From Prostheceraeus crozeri (taxonomy: Eukaryota; Platyhelminthes; Polycladida; Euryleptidae): 64,000 nucleotides of DNA. A program made the position numbers and the translations under genes. Positions 1-11,371 of the stretch are shown piece after piece. The stretch covers positions 1-64,000 of the forward strand of contig CAJQUW010003594.1 in assembly GCA_907163375.1 (NCBI GenBank), given 5' to 3'. Positions within the stretch are counted from its first letter, which is position 1. Every line of letters starts with the position of its first letter. The notes below the pieces were generated by a model, which was not told the origin of the DNA, searched no databases, and saw nothing but the letters and a program-made list of their open reading frames with translations.

Positions 1-14
1 CACTGTTATCGCAG

Positions 15-261
15 TCAGCGACTAAAACCGTCCCACTCCCACGCATGCTTATGGTACGCCTCTACGTCGAAACTTCCGTCGCAATCCAGACACAGCAAGT
101 CATTGTCATCACCGTACATTAAACGCGCGGCAATCGTGTTCGTCTCCATTACCATTACAGCATGTCCAACAATAGTTGCGACCCGTCTCCGCTGCTCCAT
201 GGGCAATACAGTCTTGAAAGCGAGAGAAGGACTGACGGCAGAATTCACACGCGTACTGCAT
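15..261 (-). pseudogene. zinc-finger-like N-terminal reading frame, broken
   Basis: On the minus strand an ATG at 261-259 opens a frame starting MQYACEFCRQSFSRFQDCIAH, which has the C-x2-C...H spacing of a C2H2 finger, followed by more Cys pairs. Nearer the window edge another finger-like stretch (LLCLDCDGSFDVEAYHKH, C-x2-C...H-x-H) is read, but not in the same frame, so the copy looks decayed. A TATA box lies 40 bases upstream of the ATG. Short proteins opening with one or two degenerate C2H2 fingers are common at the start of mobile-element genes in invertebrates, so I suspect a transposable-element origin. No diagnostic catalytic domain is visible because the gene runs off the left edge. 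It could also be the first exon of a host gene. Moderate confidence that it was coding, low confidence in family. Confidence 0.4.
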
Positions 262-300
262 GGTTAGAATGAGAATGAATTTCTCTGACAGCGCCTTTCC

Positions 301-308
301 TTATATAC
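301..308 (-). promoter_or_regulatory. TATA box
   Basis: Reading the minus strand, GGGTATATAAGG is a strong TATA element. It lies 40 bases before the zinc-finger ATG at 261, implying a very short 5' leader of about ten bases if transcription starts 30 bases downstream. Confidence 0.4.
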
Positions 309-324
309 CCTGCTGTGACTCATC

Positions 325-730
325 ACACGTGCTCGGCGCCGCGTGCTCCGATTGGTGCTCCGTGCTCAACCCCCAAGTGCGCCGATGCGTGGGTGTGTGT
401 AATTGGTGGTGTCGTGTGTGTACGAATTTGTTACTTAGAGTGTAACCCGTTGATTGTAGTCAGGTAGCCCATGGGTTACTTGTGTCGGTGTGTTCGTGTT
501 GTTGTGTTGTGGGTTGTCACGTGTTTTTTAGTTTGTGTTGTGTTGGGTATGCAATGGGTACGAGTTAGAAGTTAGTGTTGAGTGTGTGTAGGTCTTGTTT
601 ATTGTGTATGTGTAGTGTTATTCTTGTGTTTTTGTCGATATAGGTACGTGGGTACGTATTAATTGTGGTTAGGTATCTAGATTTAACAGTGGGAGGGGGG
701 TGGTAAAAACACATTGGGGTGTACTTGTGT
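325..730. repeat. GC-rich repeat start followed by GT-rich strand-skewed DNA
   Basis: Positions 325-410 (cacgtgctcggcgccgcgtg, then CCCCAAGTGCGCCGATGCGT) match the block at 1513-1600. From about 400 to 730 the plus strand is strongly G+T rich (runs of TGTGTTGTG type) with very little C, so one strand is T/G and the other A/C. Short ORFs here are composition artefacts. Confidence 0.45.
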
Positions 731-809
731 GAGGTGAGATGGTGGAAGAGGTTATCCTGTGTTTGGTATACAGGGGGTTGTTGGACATTAGTGTGGGTAA
801 CATGTGTCA

Positions 810-1510
810 AGTTCTACTGTACGGTCCCGTATCATATGTGGTCTACTTACTAACTGCAATTCTGATTATCCCGCTCTGGAGTCCAATCTGTTCTACTTGT
901 GTCCAAGGAGATCGCATTTTACTCAGCTCCGTTTCCTGTCCTCTTAGCAACCCCGACAGACAGGGCAGGATTGGACTGCTCACTCAAGATGAATAACCAA
1001 ACGGAAGAAAGCAAAAGAGCAATCAATGACAAAATCAGTCAATACAAAATCAGTCAATACAAAATTTAACAGAATGATGCGAGATATCAGTTCAATTCAA
1101 AAATGAGACGGGAAATTATTCAGTTGTCGGCAATTAGCAGTCAGTGTTCACTACTCAATACAGACGGGCAGATAATATTAAACACAGCTAGGATAATCTA
1201 CTTGATCTTATAATTATCAATCAGCTGTAAACAGTCTCAGAATGCACTTGATGATTTTATTTATCAGCTGTTAAAGCATTGCTTAACCTTTATTGAGAAC
1301 AGCAGACAGCAAACTCAGTGAATGAATTGAATCAGACAACAATGCAGGGGGGGGACAATAGGGTATGCAGCACGCTAGCGCAAACACACTACAGTCTGAG
1401 ACTGCACACACAGCAGACGCACGCATACAACGACTCACAGATTTGTCTTAGCCAGGGGCTCACACCCGTTAATGTTGTCGACATATGTTTAGAATGATTT
1501 TCTCTGGTGC
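810..1510. other. no recognisable feature
   Basis: AT-rich DNA with a short direct duplication of AAAATCAGTCAATAC around 1029-1060. I see no coding potential or terminal repeats. Confidence 0.4.
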
Positions 1511-1512
1511 CC

Positions 1513-1690
1513 CGGCGCCACGTGCTCTAATGAATGTCAAGTGCTCCACCTCATGACCTCTTGGCCCCCAAGTGCGCCGATGCGTGTCAAATACTCTGAT
1601 GAATGGGCGTGTGCTCCGATGTCTTCTTCGCTACTGATGCGTGGGCGTGTGCTCCGTGCTCTGATGCGTGGGCGTGTACTTAAGTGCAAT
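1513..1690. repeat. degenerate minisatellite, GATGCGTGGGCGTGTGCTCC-like units
   Basis: Short units of roughly 20-30 bases (tgctccgatg / gatgcgtgggcgtgtgctcc) recur from about 1560 to 1685. The block beginning CCCGGCGCCACGTGCTC and containing CCCCAAGTGCGCCGATGCGT is a second copy of the sequence at 325-410. The two blocks are probably parts of one dispersed repeat. Confidence 0.5.
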
Positions 1691-4550
1691 GCTGGAAAAA
1701 GGGGCTAGACGTTCCTACTGATGGACCTCCTTATCCTGGTCCTCCCTCCCCCATCATCTGCAAGTATTCTACTGCAAGGAAAATGAGCGCGAGACTCAAG
1801 GTAAAGGTGAAAGAATGGTCCCTGTCACCGAAATTCAGAAAATCTCTCAATCAGTCAAAGACAATTTGATGGTCTGTTGCGGGCCCCGACAGATAACTGA
1901 AATGACCCGTGTAGTCAGTTCCATTGGCCATTTCTGATCCGCCTAAGACAGACATTATTACTACAAACGCCTTCCTGTCTTTGATCAATGTATTTGTATT
2001 ACCTTTCGGTTGAAGGAAGGCATTTGTTCATCCTTCAATGATTTTGAGAATTCTGGCAATTGAAGCAGACCCCAATGTATATTCACATTAAGTTAAGAAA
2101 TCTGACCGTTTTTGAATTTTAGCGTGTTCTACATTCATTTAGCACTTCAGGATTTGTTAATGAACTTTGACAAGAAGAAGTATCTAATACTGATAAGGAC
2201 AATCAATTTCAGAATGCTTAATGCGTCATCGACATGTTGGTTCAATGCCATTATACAAATATGCGCACATGTCTTCTGGAATGTCTTTCTACGATTCTGG
2301 TCGGATTGCTGACCGGACTGGAATCGAAATCGATCTGGTCGGATGTGTATTAATGTCGTGGGCTTAATTAGGGATGAAAGAAATGATTTATGAAGAGAAA
2401 TGTGCGCTGACCATAGTTAAAGGGCTTGGTCGGGTTTCTGATGCTTCGATAGGATTTCACTACGACCCCGCCGATTCAAGTCCCAGGAAGACGTTCATTC
2501 TGAAACCGATGCCGTCTGGCGCAGTTTTGAATCTGAATTTTTCCTTGACGTTTTCCAGGAATGGATATGAAGTTGGGATCGCTGCGTTCGTGGTGGTGAG
2601 TACTTTGAAAGTGATGATTGCGTTTGGCTCAGATATTAATGAATAAAACGTATTTCTTGGAGTACGTAATACACTTTTTGTTAGAAGAATATAATGGCTG
2701 TTTCATTTACAGTTCTAGTCCGGGAACTTTGAGGTCAACCCTCGTAATTTGTCCTCAAAACAGTTGATGCATATGATGAAGCTGTCAAAAGACAAAGAAT
2801 TTACGATAATTAATATTATACAACACAGGACTGGAATGACGCAAAGAATTGGAGTGACATGCAATTTATTGTTTCGTGAAACCAACGGAGCTTTCGTCTT
2901 ACTTATCAATCATGCAATCTCGTAATGTCTTCTTATGCATTTCTTTCCGTAACTGTATATGGTGATGAGCCACGGCTGTCTACCTGATGCACATTATTAA
3001 TATTCCATCGCATATTACTTCTCAGCCGTCTTCTGTTTACAGCAATTATACATACGCGCAGAATTTTGCAAGTTATGACAACTTTTGCTGTCTTACATTA
3101 TAAAATCTTTGAATCTTCATTTCTTACCGTCGTCGACATTTGTGTTCTCTTTGACGGATGTTCTAAACAGCTTCAGGTTGAGCCTTTCACACAGAGCGAA
3201 AGATTCATCTCTAAAGAAAAGACATAAAAATTACTTATTAAATATCTCATGTATACTTGAATACCTTATGTGAGTTCTTACAGTAATAAGTAGGGCAAGG
3301 GCAACCCAGATATTACTCAAAGAATACAAATTTATGACTTAATTGACCCAAAATTCATTACCTTATAGTACGTGCGTAATGAAAATGCATGTATCATGTT
3401 CCATCCACAGACTTTATATCTGAGTTCCATCTTGCAGCTGTTCTCATCATTTTGTAGAATGTGATAAAACGGCAATGTATGTTTCAAAATTGTCACTCAA
3501 AAATATAACATTTTGTCATTACTTCTTCAACTTGAAGATATATTTCTACAGAAACAGATGCTGACGCATATTGTCCCATTTTTGCACATAATACATCCTA
3601 AGACATTTGATATAGCATATATTGACAAGCATAAATAATATTCAAAAGATTGTTCTTTTTTTCAATGACATTTCATGTTTCAAATGACAGGCATCAATCT
3701 GAGCTCAATTTACAAAAGCTTCTGAAGCAGACATCAGGCTGCAAATTGAAGACTCAACCTATACTTAACTGGAAAGCTGCAATCGTTGATAATTCCTCTA
3801 AATAGGCACTATCATTTACAGCATTACGGACAATAATCATTTTTGAAGGAATATATTATTTCTGCCAAGAGTGTCGAATGCTCAACTTTTCAATACTTTG
3901 CATCTCAGCCTTCAACCAACTAGCCCTTTGAATAAGTCACTTGTGGTGAAATAGATTTCTTCATATTTTTGTCTTGATAGCAGCGGCTTGAACACTGCTA
4001 AAGTAAAGTTTAATCGAAAATTAAGGTCAATCGATCAACGAAATGAAAATTCCTGATTTTCATAGCACAGTTGTCTAGATGATATGCAACACAGTTTGCA
4101 ATAAACAAGTTGGGTAAAGTAATTTTTAAGCATTCCCTGCAACAATCGCGTAGGGTGCGGCGTTGGATGACAGGATCGTTCAATATGAAAGATAAGTTAT
4201 TTACAAGCAGAAGATGATGTTTCCTAGAAAATACTTTCAATTTAAAAGAATATCACTTTATAATACTTGTACTAAATGTTACAACTTTACCGTACTTTAT
4301 AATACTTTATGATACTGTACTTAAGTTGCCCTAGTAATTAGTATGTGAGTTAAATACGAATTAAGTTTTTCCCGTAGTATTAACTATAATCAAGGTTGTC
4401 AAAGATGCCTGTAGACTTCATGCCACCCTTAGTACTACCCATGCAAGATACCTAGAGCATTTTCAAAAGGTCACGTTTTGATCAGTGTAAATTATGAGTC
4501 ACAAATTCCTATGATACATGTCACAAAAACTTTCAATTTTTTTCTTCGCA
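1691..4550. other. no gene recognised
   Basis: AT-rich sequence with only short ORFs that do not resemble known proteins. The longest (2374-2646, 90 aa) has no family motif. A short repeated motif (ACTTTATAATACTT) occurs around 4255-4310. No terminal repeats or splice-bounded exons could be supported. Confidence 0.4.
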
Positions 4551-4841
4551 ACGTTCAGTGTAGGGTTTCCGCGGCTTCTCGAACAAAAAATTCAAGGGTT
4601 TTAAAGGGCAAAAGTCAATGATTTCCAAGGGTCGCGCGAAAATCTTTGGTAGACTATTACTCAAATGCACAAAATCATACCTCATTAAAGTCTTCGGTAC
4701 AAGCCAGCACGGGCTCCGTCCTAATTGCTCAACCACCTGATATCAATTATGAATCAGTCATACGGCAATTTCGACAATGAAAACTATTATGACTCCATCC
4801 TATTGACGCTTGATATACAGAAAGCATTCGATAGACTAGAT

Positions 4842-5896
4842 CAGTGTGGTCTAACCCGCGACCCGCGTCTTGGTCGATTGCGGCCCTCGGATCATTTAAA
4901 AGATTGTTAGATATCCACTGTTACTGTTCATCAGCCTTTATTGACTTCTTCACACCGTAGCTTCACACACAGCTTAGTTTTGCAATGAATGCCTATCAGC
5001 TGACGACAATAAGCAAGCACTGCACTCTATCGATTTTCTCCACGAGGCGGTGTGAGACCGTTTTCACAATAGCGCTGGCGGTGACACTTCCCTTTCGGCT
5101 TTCAGAGCAAGCTGAAATTGTTTAAAGCAGGAATCGCTAAGAACAATATGACACATTTTCCTTGTTGTCAGCAACTGGCTTCAGAATATGATAACATTTA
5201 CTTCACATGTTTTGAAGAAATCATTGAATTGATCACTGATGACTTTTCAAATCGATTCACTGATTTTGAAGCTATGAAAAGCGATATAGAATTATATACT
5301 GGCCCTATGACTATCAGTATCGAAAATCAATCGGATATTTATCAGATGGAGCTTTGTGATCTACAAAACGATACCTTTCTCCGCGGTAAGCAGAATCTTA
5401 TTGGTGCTGAATTTTGGAGCTTAGTTCCAGAAATGCGATTTCCAAAACTGAGAAAATTCGCTTTGCGACTCTGCTCTATGTTCGGCAGTACGTACACCTG
5501 CGAGACAACATTCTCTGCAATGAAAAAAAATCTAAGGAGAGGAATCGTCTCAGCGACAAAGCACTCTGTTCTCTGCTTCGTTTAGCCACAACTAACATCG
5601 ATATTGACATTGTCAAGTTGTCAAAAGATAGCTTACCTCAGACCTCTCACTGATATGTCTATGTAAGCCCTAAGTCTATCTATGCTTCTTAAATCTAGCA
5701 TTTATTTCACTTCACTGTATGTTTATTGTACGAATCTAAATATCGTATGTTCCTCTTAATTCATCAATATGAGCCGTGATTTAAAAGTGCTAATTAAAAT
5801 TTTAATCAGTAAATATTTGTTTTATGTTAACGCGGCCCGCCTCAACATTATGGAAAATGTTGCGGCCCTCGGAGTCAAGGAGGTTGGACCACACTG
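4842..5896 (+). mobile_element. hAT transposon, internally deleted (1,055 bp)
   Basis: Terminal inverted repeats CAGTGTGGTCTAACC and GGTTGGACCACACTG (one mismatch) bound the element. The 8-bp duplication GACTAGAT flanks it exactly (4834-4841 and 5897-5904). It sits inside LINE motif A, just after FDRLD. Only the C-terminal part of a transposase gene remains, so it is a deletion derivative of an autonomous copy. Confidence 0.93.
5118..5653 (+). pseudogene. hAT transposase C-terminal (dimerisation) fragment
   Basis: The frame contains FPKLRKFALRLCSMFGSTYTCE then TTFSAMKK, the hallmark of the hAT C-terminal dimerisation region as seen in the GTF2IRD2/ZBED-like branch (FGSTY.CE..FS.MK). The reading frame slips in the A-run at 5523-5530: the following KSKERNRLSDKALCSLLRLA, the expected continuation, is read in the next frame and ends at 5653. 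The BED finger and most of the catalytic core are absent. It cannot encode a working transposase. Confidence 0.8.
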
Positions 5897-6365
5897 GACT
5901 AGATCATTGCCTTATTATTTCAAAGCTCATAAACTACGGTTTTCCCGAAGGTTCTTGCATGATCCTTCAAAGCTTTTTATCTAATCGGTAAGCTTGCGTC
6001 AAATTAAATGATAATTACTCAACCGCATTTCCCATTGTCTCAGGTGTGCCGCAGGGAACCGTTCTCGCACCTTATATGTTTGCTGCATTTTTTGACAACT
6101 GTCTACCTCTAGATTCTAACACTGCATGTGTTAAATGCGCGGACGATCTGACTCTCATACTACCTGCATTTTCAAACAACCCAATGCTAATCAAAGAACG
6201 AATCGCGAAATCAACGGTGTTTCTGTTTAGTATTTGGCGAATAATCTTGCTTTGAATTTATCCAAATCAAAAACTATTCAAAGCATCAGAAAGAATATTG
6301 ATTTTTCCTGCATTGAATTGCGATTGAAGCAGCGGAATATTTGACTTTATTGGGGTTGCACATAC

Positions 6366-6607
6366 AGGCCTCCCAGGTGTAAGTTGTAATGTAAATAACT
6401 TAACAGTTGCAATAACGTAATTCGAGAGAGAACCATGCGCTAGTAGCAGGACGACATGTTGATGTTGTATTGAATTGTGTACAGCATCAGATTGATTAAA
6501 TTTAGTACAGTAAAAGAAATGCAAATCGCACAGAGTAAGACATTAAAAACACAACACCAGACACTCCCAAAATTTCTTTTATGTTTTGTAAGTCACTTGG
6601 GAGGCCT
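6366..6607. mobile_element. 242-bp non-autonomous DNA transposon (MITE)
   Basis: Terminal inverted repeats AGGCCTCCCAGGTG and CACTTGGGAGGCCT (one mismatch) with the exact 8-bp duplication GCACATAC at 6358-6365 and 6608-6615. It has no coding capacity. Eight-base TSDs point to hAT. It interrupts the LINE just after LGLHI, and the frame resumes after it. Confidence 0.9.
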
Positions 6608-9600
6608 GCACATACATTAAGATTTAAGTTGGAACAATCACATTGAGTACCTCTCCAAAATGGCGATCCAGCGGTTCTATGCGCTGCGGAAGTTATGGCC
6701 ACATCTTTCAAGTAATGAGCTTCATCAGCTTTGCAATTGCTACATTCGCTGTGTTGGAGTACGCGTGTCCTGTACTCGTCGGACTTAATGAAAAATTGTC
6801 TTCTGTCCTCGTACGAATCGATAAACGTGCCCATAGAATCATCTATAGCAGCGGTTCTTAAACTATGGGTCGCGAGGAAGCTAGAAGTGGGTCGCGAGCA
6901 TCTTCCTAGAATTATAGCCTTCATACTGGTACTACATGTAGGCGTACTTCGCTCTCTCCTGTCAACTCAAAACGTTACCGGTACTCAAAGACCTTGCTTG
7001 ATCATGAGGAAACAGACAGTCAAAGCCAGCTTATTAATGCTGTCTCTGGTGGTCTAGCTCATGCGGCATGCCTGATGGCTAAGTTACCTCGCTCACGAGT
7101 CGACAGCGAGGGAGAGAAAAATGATCTTATTGGAAGAGGAAGACAATAGAACTCGAAGAGGGATGAACCCAATTTTGCGTCGCATTTGGGTCGAATTGGC
7201 TGAGCGTGACTAAACTATCGTAACTGTTAAAAATAGCTGCTACTAAGAGCAATGATAGACGGCGTTGTCAGTTGGCTGCGATCGCCTTAAGCATCAATAC
7301 GTCTTGTTGTATATGACGGTCTGCTTCGGCTATGTTTTTTCCTCGCATCGTGCAAACTTGACTTGCTGTTGTGCAAACCAGTATGTCGCTATGATTGAAT
7401 GGATTTCCCATGCGCGATACGCACCTCATTACCATGGAAATCGACTGACCCCATTTTATTCGTCATACATTACGCTAGATGCCAGCGCAGCGCCAATGAA
7501 TCACTCGCGTGCGAACTCGTATGTCATATGTGCAATCTCGAATGGCAAAAGGTATACTGTCGGCGAAATTTCTCTCACAATGACTAAACGATCTTACAAA
7601 GATGCCTTCTTAGATCTTGGATTTTCTTCGATCGTCGATTGAGGCGTCATAAAACCTCTGTGTGTGCTCTGTTACGATGTGCTTTCCAACGAATCAATGA
7701 AAGACAATAAATTGAGACGACATCTCACAACTAAGCATCCAGATTATGTGAACAAGGATCGAAATTTTTTTCAACGGCGAGAGAGAGACAGCTCTGAAGC
7801 GACAACGATTGGACACTTCGTCGAATCCTGCGTTGATAGCTACAGAAAAGGCTACTCGTGCATCGTATTTCGTCTCACTGCGTATCGCGAAGAACATGAA
7901 GCCACACAACATCGGAGAAGAGCTCGTGAAACCAGCAGCGGTAGACATGGTACGGATACTATGCGGTGATGATGTCGCAAAGAAGATTCAAGTCATACCA
8001 CTTTCAAATGATACTGTGAGGAATCGCATTATCGACATGTCTATGGATGTGAAAGATCAAGTTGTCGCGCGCATGAAGGCAGCAGGAACCTACAGCTATC
8101 AGTTAGACGAGTCTACTGATATCGGCAGTGGTGCTCAGCTTATGGTATTCGTGAGATACGAAGGCTTCGATGACTTGGAAGAAGAATTTCTCTTCTGTGC
8201 GTCTATGTCGACAACAACTACAGTCGCGGATATATTCAATGTGGCGAACAATTTTCAGCAACAGCAAGGACTAAGTTGGGAAGGCTGTGTCAGCTTGTGT
8301 ACCGATGGAGCTCCATCTATGCTTGGTGTCCGCAGAGGATTCACGGCGTTAGTAAGAGAAGTAAATTCGAACGTCAGATCTGTCCACTGTCTTCTTCATC
8401 GGGAGAAACCTCGCCGCGCAAACATTTGTCTCCACAACTCAATACTGTTTTACAAGAGGTGGTCGCCGTTGTCAACTTTGTCAAGTCTAGTGCGCTGAAC
8501 AGTCGACTATTCGAAGAGATGTGTATTGGCTTCGGATCTGAATACAAGCATCTTCTTTATCATTCCAATGTTAGATGGCTCTCCCGAGGTAAGCTTTTGC
8601 GTCGCACCGTGGATCTACGAACAGAACTTGAGATGTTCCTGAATGAAAAAAATCATCGCCTCGCCGCCCGATTTCAAGATAAGTCTTGGATGTTGCAAGT
8701 GTGCTATTTGAACGATGTTTTCTCAGCAGTTAATGAACTGAACACTTCGATGCAGGGTAGAGATCGAAACATCATTGTACTCTCTGAAAAACTCAGTGCT
8801 TTCAAGGAAAAACTACGTCTGTGGAAAGGCAAGCTCGATCATGGAGCACAGCTTCCTTTCCATCACTCAGTGAGTACTTGGAACGATTTGAGGAATTCGA
8901 CTTCAACACAATCAAGTCAATTCTAGTGGAACATTTACAAAGCCTGATCTCTGAGTTTGAGCGCTATATTCCAGACGAGGATCTCTCCTCACAGCATTGG
9001 GTCCGAAATCCGTTTGAAGCTGATGTCGAAGAGTTATCTGAGAACATTCAAGGACTTCAAGAAAACCTTTTTGAGTTGAAGAATGAAGAGATGTGGCGTC
9101 GACTACATGGGAGAGTATCGCTGGGTGCCTTTTGGACGCAAGTTAAACAAGAGAAGCCAATTATAGCAGTGGTCGGATTCTGACGCGAATTTCGCGTATT
9201 ACGCGAATTTGACTGGAAATACGCGAATACGCGAAATTGAGGATTTATACGCGAACGAAATTATGCACTTAGATATATTATAATATATACCGCGAGCTAA
9301 TGCTCTTGTCACTAGATAACTTGATATTGATATTCTAATTCTCATTCATAATATCAATCTTCGATAGAGTTTATGAACTGCTTTATGTGTATTTTATACT
9401 TGTGACTAACTAGGCATTATTTAACATCTTATCATTAAGTTTGTTACTCCATCTGAATTAAGTTTGAACTGCGATGTTCCATATGATATGCGATGGATAT
9501 ATTAATATTTTTACCTTTTCCAGATCCATTCTACACACGAATGTATGTTGCTTGTGAATATGCTGAGGTTAACATAAGAATTATGTTAGTACTTCATTCT

Positions 9601-9628
9601 GAGAATATGATTTTCAGAAATATATCAA

Positions 9629-10715
9629 TTGATCAGATCCCTTCCCGATGCTGGAAAATTGATGTATCCAACTTTGATCATTGGCACAACGCCTACAACA
9701 TCATCATTGGTGAAAAAGCTCGAAAATCTTCTCAGATTTATCAGGCCCCAACCAGGCAATCAAGATCATGAAAGCCTTTTTCATGGAAATTACAAAAAGA
9801 TTGAGCGACTATTTGCCTTTCGGGAACGAGCTACTGAGGGCTTCACGATTTTTAAGTCCTCTGTACCAACAGAGTGACCATTATGAGAAATGGGTTTTTA
9901 AATTCGTCAAACACATCCCTAACATTTTAGGAGATAGCGACCAATCGACATTGCAAGTCGAGATTATGCTTCATCAAAGTCTGGTAAAAAACGCCTATGA
10001 AAACGATGTAGGAGAATTTTGGTCGAAAGTCGACAAGGTGGGAAAGACACCAACCCTCGTAAAAGTCGCCAAAGCAATTTTTATTTTGCCACATGGAAAC
10101 GCGGAGATCGAACGTATTTTTTTTTCGGGTCTATCCGATGTAATAACTAAGAAACGTCGATCGCTGGGTTCTGAAACCATAAAGGCGTTTGTCCGTCAGT
10201 AAGTCTGTTCTCAACAGCAAAAAATTGGACAGCTCTACATTGAAAATAGATCGTCAACTCAGAGATTCATACACGGCATCGCACTCGAAATATGAAGCAT
10301 GGAAGCAGGAGCAACGAAAACAACGGGAAGAAAAATAAAAACAGAAATTAGAAGAACGTCTACGAAAAGAATTGAACGAGGAAATGAACAGAAACGAAAG
10401 TATTCGAAAGCACGCGACTGAGATGGAAGACATCGCAACTTCTCTTAAGAAAAGGAAGATGAGCAACGGCGACTAACATCTCTTGCAGAGAATGCACTGC
10501 AGCAGGCCAGAAAAGCCGAGAAAGACCTGATGGATCTTCGACAAGAAAAGAATGCATTAGAAATGAAAAAAGAAGCCGCGCGCAGTAGAGCACTCGATGT
10601 GATTCTAAAAGACATGTACACCAATTCTCAGATTCTTCTATGCCGAGTAACAAATATTCGCGCTTCGACAAAAAAGACTAATCTGTGTAATTCAATGAAT
10701 TGCTTGCTATTATGA
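9629..10715 (+). pseudogene. hAT transposase C-terminal part with coiled-coil tail
   Basis: The ORF at 9768-10202 includes GEFWSKVDKVGKTPTLVKVA and ILPHGNAEIERIFF followed by DVITKKRRSL, the hAT dimerisation region with LPHGNAE.ER. After its stop, codons continue in other frames as highly charged, heptad-like sequence (EERLRKELNEEMNRNESIRK near 10350 and RQEKNALEMKKEAARSRAL near 10540), a predicted coiled-coil tail. At least two stops separate these pieces. The upstream catalytic domain is not recognisable. Confidence 0.65.
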
Positions 10716-11194
10716 GTTACGTAGGCGTATAAAGCAAACTTCTGGGTGTGTTACTATTTGTATAAAGTTATAAAGTAGATGGCGCATAAGTTGAAGTCGT
10801 AAGTTTTCTTACCTAGATCGTGCATGTAAACAATAAAATACTAATTATGGAAGATCTATGATCACAATCAAGTATGATGGGAAAAACATGTTCTATATTC
10901 TACTATATCTTATATGTTCTTATTATATGGTTTTGTATGCTATTTTATTTTATCAAGTAAAGTTGGGTGTTTCTATTTTCCTGAAAAATTTCCTTTCCAT
11001 AAGAATGAACAGAACACGCCAAACAAATGACACGTGAATATTGCGAATACAAATTAAGCTAATAAAATCTCCAGTTAAAACGAAATCAGTAATTTTACAG
11101 ATACGTAACTACATATAAAATCCTGTATTTCACTGCCACTGTCCATTTATACATGTTATTATTATTCAAAGTATCGCCATGAGACTTAGGAAAT

Positions 11195-11371
11195 GATAAA
11201 GAAAAATTAACGTAGTCTCAAAATGCATCAGTTTATTGACAAATGCTCGTCACAGACTTCATCAGGTGCACGATGCACATGTTCATTTGCATCGTGCACC
11301 TGATGAAGTCTGTGACGAAAATTTGTCAATAAACTGGTGCATTTTTGGAGACTACGTTAATCTTTTTTATC
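11195..11371. repeat. 177-bp foldback (palindromic) element
   Basis: Two arms of about 83 bases pair almost completely around a loop of about ten bases near 11279-11287. The arms contain CACCTGATGAAGTCTGTGAC and its complement, and CAATAAAC. It is a strong cruciform/hairpin former inside the nested hAT. Confidence 0.85.

Noticed and set aside
565-810. 81-aa minus-strand ORF rich in Thr/His/Pro
   Set aside because: A by-product of the GT-rich plus strand; low-complexity peptide with no domain.
2374-2646. 90-aa plus-strand ORF
   Set aside because: No domain, no splice context, and composition typical of chance frames in this region.
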